Source: RBC038 sp041390625 (lineage in GTDB: Bacteria > Chloroflexota > Dehalococcoidia > UBA2979). Taken from it: 64,000 nt of DNA. Location: contig JAWKPM010000004.1 of assembly GCA_041390625.1 (NCBI GenBank), positions 186,001 to 250,000 of the forward strand. The letters run 5' to 3'. Position 1 is the stretch's first letter. Every line of letters begins with the position of its first letter. The notes below the pieces were generated by a model that saw only the letters and a list, made by a program, of their open reading frames with translations, did not search any database and was not told the DNA's origin. Below are positions 57,797 to 64,000 of the stretch, one piece after another. The translations under genes were made by a program, and so were the position numbers.

Positions 57797-60196
57797 TTGG
57801 TTAGTTCGTCGTCATCCTCGACGTCGTCGGGCGGGATCTGGTTCGGCGGGTTCGCCTCCGGCCTCGACACCGCCAGCATCGTGGACGCGCTCACGGCGGC
57901 GCGACGCCGCCCGATCGACCTCGCGCTCGCGCGCGTGGCGGAGATGACGAACAAGCAGAAGGCACTCCAGCAGATCAACTCCAGCCTTGCGAACCTGTTG
58001 AGCAGCCTCGATCCGCTGCGGCAGGCAACGACGGTGAGCGCGCGCCGCGCGAGCCTGGTGAACGCCGACGACTCGCTGAAGCTGGGCGTCTCCGCCTCGT
58101 CTTCGGCGGCGATCCAGTCGTTCACCGTCGACATCGACAAGCTGGCTTCTGCCACGAAAGTCAACGGCACGGCCGCCATCGGCCAGGCCGTCTCTCAGGT
58201 CCTCGCGATGGACGAGGCCGGGTTCGCGAACGTGCCGACCGCCGGGACGTTCACGATCAACGGCACCAAGTTCACCATCCCGGAGCCGACGTTCACCACG
58301 ATGGTGAGCAGTGGCGCCGTGGGCGCGGGCGTCGTTGATCCCTCGGTCACGCTCGACCTCGCGGGGCTGACGCTGCCGCCGGACCCGACCGGATCCTTCG
58401 ACATCAACGGGATCTCGATCAGCTACGACGTCTCGACGGACTCGCTGAACACGATCATCACCCGCATCAACACCTCATCGGCCGGCGTCACCGCGAGCTT
58501 CGATGAGGGCACGAATCAGCTGACGCTGACGCGCAACGACGACGGTCCGACCGCCATCACCGTCTCGGACACGAGCGGCAATTTCCTCGAGACGATGAAC
58601 ATCGTCGACAACGTCGGCACCACGATCGGGACCGAGACGCTCGGCACCGACCTCATGACGCTGGGCGACGTGGTCTCGATGATCAACGGCGCCGCGATCG
58701 GCGTCACCGCGACGATGGTCAACGACGTCGACGGCCGCCCGAACCTGCTGAACCTGACGTCCGGCTCGACGATCACCCTCGGGTCCGGCGGCGACACCAG
58801 CAACTTCCTCGCGGCGACGAACCTCCTTCAGTCGCCGGGCACGACGAGCCGCACGAGCGTCCGGAACATCGGCACGCTCGATGCGAGCGAGACCCTCGAC
58901 ACGGCTCGCCTGCAGACGGCGATCGCGCCCGGCTCGGGAACGTTCGAGGTCAACGGCGTCGAGATCACGTACGACACTTCGGTGGACTCGCTGAACTCGA
59001 TCATCAGCCGCATCAACGCCTCGGCGGCGAACGTGACGGCCACCTACGACGGTGGGACGGACACGCTGCTGATCACGAGCGACTCGACGGGCTCGGTGGG
59101 CATCTCGCTGGCCGACACCAGCGGCAATTTCCTGGCGGCGATGAACGTCCTCGCGGCGCCGCAAACGCTGGGCTCCAACGCCGAGTACCGCATCAACGGC
59201 GGCGCGACGCAGTACGCCACGACGAACGACGTCGCGAACGCCCTGCCGGGCGTCAGCCTCACGCTGAAGCAGACGACGACGAGCGCGATCACGGTGAACG
59301 TCGCCGCGGACACGAACTCCGTGCGGACGAAGGTGCAGGCCTTCGTCGACCAGTTCAACTCGACAATGGGGCTGATCAGCGACTCGACGAAGTACGTCGA
59401 GGGCGGCCAGAGCGGCTCGCTCATCGGCGACGTCACGCTGCGGGGCATTCAGAACACGATGCGCTCGATGATCACGAGCGTCGTGCCCGGCAACAACTCG
59501 TCCTACAACAGCCTGTCCTCGATTGGTCTCTCGTTCGGGAAGGTCGGATCCGCGGTCGGCGAGGCGAACACCCTCACGGTCGACTCCGCGAGGCTCGATG
59601 CCGCCATCACCTCGAACCCCGAGGCGGTCGCGCGGCTGCTGACGGCCTTCAAGGCCTCGGCCGCACTCGACCCGAGCAGCAGCGGATCGCTCGCCGGCAT
59701 CTCGGGCGCGCCGACGGTGGCGGGGGACTCCGGCAAGTACACGCTGACCACTGCGGCGAGCGGGAGCCTGACGCTCACCTTCACGCCGGACAACGGCGGA
59801 TCGCAGATCATCACGACGCACACGATCTCCCCCGGCGAGGTGAACACCACGCTGATCCCGGGCATGACGCTGACGTTCCAGAACCCGCTCGTGGACGGCA
59901 CGGACACGATCGTCGTTTCGGCGACCGAAGAGGGCGTCGGTAAGTCGCTCTACGAATACCTCGAGAACTACACCCGCTCCGGCGGCATCATGGACGGCCG
60001 CGATGACGAGATGCAGTCGCGCATCGACGACATCAACGAGCAGGTCGACAAGATGGAGGACCGGCTCGACGCGTACCGGCAGTCGCTGATCACGAAGTAC
60101 GCGCGGCTCGAGGTGACGATGCAGTCGCTGCAGAACCAGCAGGCCGCTCTCCAGAATTACGTCAACCAATTGAACGCGAACAAGAACAACAAGTAG
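57797..60196 (+). CDS. fliD: filament cap protein FliD
   Basis: Hook-associated protein 2, which caps the filament and inserts flagellin. 799 residues, longer than most. The N-terminal IWFGGFASGLDTASIVDALT and the C-terminal coiled coil ending LQNQQAALQNYVNQLNANKN are typical. The middle holds two related repeats of about 75 residues: one from about 58390 to 58605 and one from about 58930 to 59150, each ending SGNFL. TTG start with GGGAGG six bases upstream. Confidence 0.94.
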   Translation: MVSSSSSSTSSGGIWFGGFASGLDTASIVDALTAARRRPIDLALARVAEMTNKQKALQQINSSLANLLSSLDPLRQATTVSARRASLVNADDSLKLGVSASSSAAIQSFTVDIDKLASATKVNGTAAIGQAVSQVLAMDEAGFANVPTAGTFTINGTKFTIPEPTFTTMVSSGAVGAGVVDPSVTLDLAGLTLPPDPTGSFDINGISISYDVSTDSLNTIITRINTSSAGVTASFDEGTNQLTLTRNDDGPTAITVSDTSGNFLETMNIVDNVGTTIGTETLGTDLMTLGDVVSMINGAAIGVTATMVNDVDGRPNLLNLTSGSTITLGSGGDTSNFLAATNLLQSPGTTSRTSVRNIGTLDASETLDTARLQTAIAPGSGTFEVNGVEITYDTSVDSLNSIISRINASAANVTATYDGGTDTLLITSDSTGSVGISLADTSGNFLAAMNVLAAPQTLGSNAEYRINGGATQYATTNDVANALPGVSLTLKQTTTSAITVNVAADTNSVRTKVQAFVDQFNSTMGLISDSTKYVEGGQSGSLIGDVTLRGIQNTMRSMITSVVPGNNSSYNSLSSIGLSFGKVGSAVGEANTLTVDSARLDAAITSNPEAVARLLTAFKASAALDPSSSGSLAGISGAPTVAGDSGKYTLTTAASGSLTLTFTPDNGGSQIITTHTISPGEVNTTLIPGMTLTFQNPLVDGTDTIVVSATEEGVGKSLYEYLENYTRSGGIMDGRDDEMQSRIDDINEQVDKMEDRLDAYRQSLITKYARLEVTMQSLQNQQAALQNYVNQLNANKNNK

Positions 60197-60295
60197 CCCT
60201 CCCCTAGGGGTTCCCCGATCGAGTTAGCTCCGCCCGTGGTCGACACTCGTTGCAGCCGGACTGGACCGGCCTCGATCTCGGATGGAGACCGCCGC

Positions 60296-60706
60296 TTGCA
60301 GCCCAATCCCTACGGTGCCTATCGCCGCGTGCAGACGCAGACCGCGTCTCCCGCTCAGCTCGTCCTCCACCTCTACGAGGCGCTGCTACGCGACCTCGCG
60401 CGGGCGGAGCAGCAGCTGGCGGTTCCGGACCTCGAGGCGGCGCACTCATCGCTGGTGCACGCCCAGGACATCGTGATGGAGCTCGTGGCGGGCCTCGATC
60501 TCGATGCGGGCGAGATCGCCCAGCAGCTGGCGGACTTGTACCAGTACATGTACGGCCGGCTCATCGAGGCGAACGTCCGCAAGGACCGCCGTGCCATTCA
60601 CGAGGTCTTCTCGCTCGTCGAGCGCATTCACGCGGCGTGGGAGCAGGTGGTGCAGAGCACGCCCTCGATGCCGCAGCCCGAGATGACGCGCTCGGTACGG
60701 GTGTAG
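60296..60706 (+). CDS. fliS: flagellin export chaperone FliS
   Basis: A 136-residue four-helix chaperone that keeps flagellin unfolded for export. The N-terminus QPNPYGAYRRVQTQTASPAQ and then LVLHLYEALLRDLARAEQQL are diagnostic. The TTG at 60296 is chosen because GGAGA lies six bases upstream and FliS proteins start close to NPY; a GTG at 60236 would add 20 unrelated residues. Confidence 0.92.
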   Translation: MQPNPYGAYRRVQTQTASPAQLVLHLYEALLRDLARAEQQLAVPDLEAAHSSLVHAQDIVMELVAGLDLDAGEIAQQLADLYQYMYGRLIEANVRKDRRAIHEVFSLVERIHAAWEQVVQSTPSMPQPEMTRSVRV

Positions 60707-60715
60707 GGCTCGATC

Positions 60716-61066
60716 GTGGATTCGGCCGCTCCCGGGCAGATCGAGCTGCTGCGCGAAGTCCTCGACCTGGCGCGATCGCAGCGCGAGGCCCTGTCTCGCG
60801 AGGACCTCGACGCCTTCGATGCCGCGACCTCGCGGCGGGAGGCGCTATTGAGCGCGACGGACACCGATGCGGCCTCGGATGACGATGGCGCCCTCGAGGC
60901 GCTCGCGGAGCAGATCCTGCAGCTGGATCGCGCCAACGAGGCCACGCTGGCGAACCTGATGGTCTCAATTCGAGACGAGATGCCGGCGCTCGCGAAGGGC
61001 GCGCAGGCGAATGCGGCGTACCGCCTTTCGGAACGCCCCAGCACCTTCATCAATCGCGTCTCCTGA
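60716..61066 (+). CDS. FliT-like putative flagellar chaperone
   Basis: A 116-residue helical protein that starts ten bases after fliS. Its size, charge pattern and place after fliS match FliT/FlgN-type chaperones, which serve FliD. Sequence is too divergent for a firm call. GTG start. Confidence 0.5.
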   Translation: MDSAAPGQIELLREVLDLARSQREALSREDLDAFDAATSRREALLSATDTDAASDDDGALEALAEQILQLDRANEATLANLMVSIRDEMPALAKGAQANAAYRLSERPSTFINRVS

Positions 61067-61140
61067 CGATGATCACGGCGAGACCGAACGCGTGACGGGC
61101 ATCCCCCGCCCGGCCCGGCACGCCCTCGTCGAGGAGTCGC

Positions 61141-61809
61141 ATGGCGCGATCCACCGGCTCGACGCGCGCATCCGCCCAGCTGGCGCTGGGTGTGCTCGCC
61201 ACGATGGCGGGACTGCTGTTCGCCGGCACCGGCCTCGAGGCTGAGCCGATGGTCGAGGCGCGTTCCTCGGCGGAGCAGGTGGCGGCCTTCCGCCTGGCGG
61301 TCGACCCCGACGCGTCGCCCGCGCGCCGCGTGCCGGAGGCGCCGTCCTCGGATCGATTCCCGCTGCTGCACGACACCGACGTCGTCCGCCTCGCCTCGAG
61401 TGCCACGCACGTGCGGGTGCCCTCGGTAGGCATCGACGCCGAGGTGCGACCCGTCGGCCTCGTGTTCCGCGACGGGCGGCTGCAGTACGACGTGCCGTCC
61501 CGCGAGGCGGGCCAGTACGCCGGCACCGGCACGCTGGGCGAGCCGGGGAACACGGTCATCGGTGGTCACGTCGCCTCGCGCGGCGGGGTCGCCGTCTTCA
61601 GTGCGCTGCCCAACGTCACCGTGGGAGCCCTCATCGAGGTGTCCCGCGGCGACGAGGTGTTTCAGTACCAGGTCACGGAAGTGCGGGTCGTTGCACCGGA
61701 TGCAACGACGGTGATGGAGCCCACGCAGGACGCCACGCTCACGCTCATCACCTGCTCGACCGATTCTGCCCGCGCCAATCGGGTGGTAGTGGTCGGCAAG
61801 CCGCTGTAG
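61141..61809 (+). CDS. sortase (class E/F type)
   Basis: A transpeptidase that cleaves LPXTG-like signals and joins the protein to the cell wall. 222 residues: N-terminal membrane segment (about 12-30), linker, and a sortase barrel from about 90. The active site is complete: His143 (TVIGGHVASRGG), Cys205 (TLITCSTD) and Arg214 (ANRVVVVG). GAGGAG precedes the ATG. It is inserted between fliT-like and flgM-like genes of the late flagellar group. The only sorting signal seen in the window is the LPNTG of the protein at 16836-17477. Confidence 0.92.
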   Translation: MARSTGSTRASAQLALGVLATMAGLLFAGTGLEAEPMVEARSSAEQVAAFRLAVDPDASPARRVPEAPSSDRFPLLHDTDVVRLASSATHVRVPSVGIDAEVRPVGLVFRDGRLQYDVPSREAGQYAGTGTLGEPGNTVIGGHVASRGGVAVFSALPNVTVGALIEVSRGDEVFQYQVTEVRVVAPDATTVMEPTQDATLTLITCSTDSARANRVVVVGKPL

Positions 61810-61815
61810 CGCGTA

Positions 61816-61860
61816 CGATGCCGGGTAAGAGGACCCGGCCCCGTACCGAAGGAGGCGTCC
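61816..61860 (+). promoter_or_regulatory. structured leader of second flgM
   Basis: A hairpin GCCGGGT/ACCCGGC (61820-61839) has loop AAGAGG. It is followed by the ribosome site GGAGG, which can itself pair with CCTC across a 3-base loop. GGA elements here could bind CsrA; this is speculative. Confidence 0.3.
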
Positions 61861-61863
61861 TCG

Positions 61864-62163
61864 ATGAGCATTGACCCTGTGTCCTCGACGTCCCGCAACG
61901 AGCCGATCTCGCTCGACGCGAAGCGGGCCAGCCGCTCGCGGAACCGCTCTCAGGGCGGGCCGACGACGCGGAACGGCGCGAGCCGTGACGCGATCAATGT
62001 CAGCGCCGAGGGGCGCGAGATCGCGCGCTTCGAGACCGCGGCCGAGCGGGCCGCCGAGCGCGACCGCCTAGTCACTCGCCTGAAGTCGGCGGTCGACGGC
62101 GGCACGTACAAGCCCGACCCCGCCGCCATCGCGAAGGCGATGGGCCGCCGCTCGGACGCCTAG
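61864..62163 (+). CDS. FlgM-like anti-sigma factor (copy 2)
   Basis: A 99-residue protein: disordered, Arg/Ser-rich N-terminal 45 residues, then the FlgM pattern INVSAEGREIARFETAAERA and LKSAVDGGTYKPDPAAIAKA. Compared with copy 1 it is shorter and more basic. It could hold FliA or another sigma factor. Located directly after the sortase gene, with AAGGAGG upstream. Family call is by pattern, not by search. Confidence 0.7.
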   Translation: MSIDPVSSTSRNEPISLDAKRASRSRNRSQGGPTTRNGASRDAINVSAEGREIARFETAAERAAERDRLVTRLKSAVDGGTYKPDPAAIAKAMGRRSDA

Positions 62164-62423
62164 GACCGACCTCCAGCCGACTCGTCCTGTTGCCGTTAGC
62201 GCGCCCTCGAGGCTCGCGTGCACGCCCGTGCGCGTGGCGGCCTCGATCGGCCCTTTCGAGCCTCGAATTTGGGCTCGGCGAGGGCGTCGAGGCGTTGGCG
62301 GGGCGACATCGGGAACAGGTTCGGTCTGCATAGGGTGACTCGGCGGGGTGCCGTGGGGCGTCCCTCATACGAGGGGACGGAAGCCGCACATACGCTGGCC
62401 CTCAGCAGCTGAGAGGCCCCCGG
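62164..62423 (+). other. 260-base region upstream of fliF
   Basis: No coding sequence is evident. It contains a stem (GTCCCTC and GAGGGGAC, 62360-62379) and the box CACATACGCTGGC (62387-62399), close to CACGTACGCTGCC before the transglycosylase gene, so it may be a promoter element. GAGAGG before the TTG is the likely ribosome site. Confidence 0.4.
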
Positions 62424-64000
62424 TTGGACCAGCTTCCGCGCCGTTTTTTCGAGGCCATCGGTTCGCTCTCGCCCGCCCGCAAGGCCGTCCTTGCCGGGAT
62501 GGGGGGTGCGACGGTGGCGCTCGGAATCCTGCTGTACTCGTGGTCCTCGCAGACCGCGTACGTCCCCCTGTACGCGGGCCTCGATGACGCCGACAGCGGG
62601 CAGATCGTGTCTTCGCTGCGAGCGCAGGGCGTCCCGTTCGAGCTCGAATCGGCCGGTTCGACCATCCTCGTGCCGGAGAGCCAGGTCGACGAGCTACGCA
62701 TGGGATTCGCCGCGCAGGGCCTCCCCGAGGGCGGCAACATCGGCTTCGAGCTGTTCGATGGCAACGCCTTCACGGCGACTGACTTCGTGCAGCGTCTGAA
62801 CTTCCAGCGCGGCTTGCAGGGCGAGCTGGCGCGCACCATCGAGACGTTCCCGTCCGTCGAGCACGCCCGCGTGCACATCGTGATCCCGGAGCGCTCGCTC
62901 TTCGTGGCGGACGAGCGGCCGGCGACGGCCTCGGTTGTCCTCGCCGTGCGGCCGGGACGCACGCTGGCCGCCGACCAGGTGGCCGGCATCGCGCACCTGG
63001 TGAGCGGGGCGGTCGAGGGCCTCGAGAAGTCGAACATCACCATCGTTTCCGACACGGGCTCGGTCCTCTACGACGGCACGCTCGCGGAGGAGACGGGCAT
63101 CGGCGTCTCGGCGACGCAGCTCGACATGCAGCGGACCTTCGAACAGACGCTCGAGCACGACGTGCAGCAGCTCCTCGACCGCTCGCTCGGCACCGGCCGC
63201 TCCGCGGTGCAGGTGCGCGCGACGCTGAATTTCGACCGCCTCGAGACCGAGACGGAGTCGTTCGCGCCCGGCGCGACCGCGACCGAGAGCCCGGGCCTGC
63301 CGCGCTCCACGACCTCGGTGCAAGAGACGTACCAGACCACGGGCGACGCCAGCACCGGAGCCGTGCCGGGCGCCGTGGCGAACGTGCCGGGCGCGGACGG
63401 CAACCTCGCGCCGCTGCCCGAGGGCGTGACGACGAACTACAACCGCACCGAGACCACCTCGAACTTCGAGGTCGACCGCACGGTGACGCGGACGACGCAG
63501 GCACCGGGCGGCGTCGAGCGGCTGTCCGTCTCGCTGCTCCTGGATGAGTCGGTGCCGCCCGAGCAGGCGACGTCGCTGCAAGACGCCGTTGCCGCTGCGG
63601 TGGGCATCGACAGCGAGCGGGGCGACCAGATCGTGGTCAGCCGGCTGCCGTTCGACCGCACGGTGGCAGATGCGGCGGCGGAGGCCTTCGCCTCGGATGC
63701 CTCGCAGAACCAGCTGCTGAGCTACGCGCGGATGGCGCTGCCGGTCGTGGCGCTCATCGTCGGCTTCATCTTCTTCCGCCTGCTGGTGCGCTCGGTGAGC
63801 CGGCGCGGCACGTACACCTCTGCGGACATGTCGGGCGGCGCGATGGCCCTCGGTGGTGGCCCGGTCGCACAGGCGCTCGGCGCCGTGGCGGCGAAGCCCT
63901 CGCTGCCGTCGCCGGAGCCGGAGCGACGCTCGGAGGTCGAGTCGCAGGTGCAGGCAATGGCGAAGAACAACCCGGACTCCGTGGCCGAAGTCGTCCAGGC
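62424..64000 (+). CDS. fliF: flagellar MS-ring protein FliF, N-terminal part
   Basis: Open from TTG 62424 to the window end (about 525 codons; the usual length is about 530-570), so the 3' end is missing. N-terminal membrane helix in AVLAGMGGATVALGILLYSW, then YVPLYAGLDDADSGQIVSSL and MGFAAQGLPEGGNIGFELFD, and RVHIVIPERSLFVADERPAT typical of the ring-building motifs. The second membrane helix is near 63735-63790. The C-terminal FliG-binding end is outside. Presumably begins the basal-body operon. Confidence 0.93.
   Translation, partial: MDQLPRRFFEAIGSLSPARKAVLAGMGGATVALGILLYSWSSQTAYVPLYAGLDDADSGQIVSSLRAQGVPFELESAGSTILVPESQVDELRMGFAAQGLPEGGNIGFELFDGNAFTATDFVQRLNFQRGLQGELARTIETFPSVEHARVHIVIPERSLFVADERPATASVVLAVRPGRTLAADQVAGIAHLVSGAVEGLEKSNITIVSDTGSVLYDGTLAEETGIGVSATQLDMQRTFEQTLEHDVQQLLDRSLGTGRSAVQVRATLNFDRLETETESFAPGATATESPGLPRSTTSVQETYQTTGDASTGAVPGAVANVPGADGNLAPLPEGVTTNYNRTETTSNFEVDRTVTRTTQAPGGVERLSVSLLLDESVPPEQATSLQDAVAAAVGIDSERGDQIVVSRLPFDRTVADAAAEAFASDASQNQLLSYARMALPVVALIVGFIFFRLLVRSVSRRGTYTSADMSGGAMALGGGPVAQALGAVAAKPSLPSPEPERRSEVESQVQAMAKNNPDSVAEVVQ

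Noticed and set aside
60204..60213. CCCCTAGGGG palindrome after fliD as a terminator
   Set aside because: No loop and no U tract; fliS follows closely and is probably co-transcribed.
1..64000. CRISPR arrays, insertion sequences or prophage
   Set aside because: No regularly spaced repeats, transposase, integrase or terminal repeats were seen on reading either strand.

Overview
The window is a GC-rich (by eye well above 60 percent), densely packed bacterial chromosome segment with about 70 protein genes, one tRNA and two riboswitches. The gene content suggests a monoderm, probably Chloroflexota. The evidence is a flagellum whose visible part lacks outer-membrane ring genes, an LPXTG-anchored protein with a sortase, a FliY/FlhF/FlhA/CsrA/FliW gene set, a CGNR zinc-finger protein, and frequent GTG/TTG starts with GTGA or ATGA overlaps. 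A deep Actinobacteriota lineage is not excluded.

Layout. 0-9 kb: branched-chain amino acid genes (leuC fragment, leuD, leuB, cimA) mixed with small housekeeping enzymes and two perfect ParB parS sites near 5.7 kb. 8.7-11 kb: an OmpR-type two-component pair. 11.2-32.1 kb: a minus-strand flagellar block of about 21 kb read from flbD to csrA. Its order is flbD, motA, motB, fliL, fliM, fliY, fliO-P-Q-R, flhB, flhA, flhF, a PilZ c-di-GMP brake protein, a small membrane protein, fliA, a DUF6115/SwrB-like protein, an LPNTG surface protein, two FlgF/FlgG rod genes, flgM, flgN, flgK, flgL, fliW, csrA. 32.2-35.2 kb: two response regulators, a small Cys protein and a degenerate HD-GYP protein. 35.2-35.7 kb: a c-di-AMP (ydaO-yuaA) riboswitch driving a 70-residue zinc ribbon. 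35.7-37.8 kb: methyltransferase and two GNAT enzymes behind a strong promoter, a 22-codon ORF and a terminator-like hairpin. 37.8-46.7 kb: a cobalamin riboswitch followed by a corrinoid uptake/salvage operon (BtuCD-like, cobO, cobT, cobS, cbiB, cobD, cobQ, cobU). 46.8-49.2 kb: HtrA protease and a Gfo/Idh-like protein. 49.3-64 kb: the plus-strand late flagellar region. It holds two flagellins separated by mgtE, a flavin reductase, a lytic transglycosylase, tRNA-His and two lipoproteins, then flaG, fliD, fliS, a FliT-like gene, a sortase, a second FlgM and the start of fliF.

How it fits together. The minus-strand block makes the export gate, motor, switch, sigma-28 and CsrA/FliW control; the plus-strand block makes filament, cap, chaperones and the MS ring. 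Both flagellin leaders carry GGA-containing hairpins that match CsrA targets. The most unusual combination is a sortase and an LPXTG protein with an RskA-like ectodomain, both encoded among flagellar genes. Other notable signals are the c-di-AMP riboswitch on a tiny zinc ribbon, the parS pair without parAB nearby, an iterated CCTCGAT heptamer, and TANNNT-N6-ATG leaderless gene starts.
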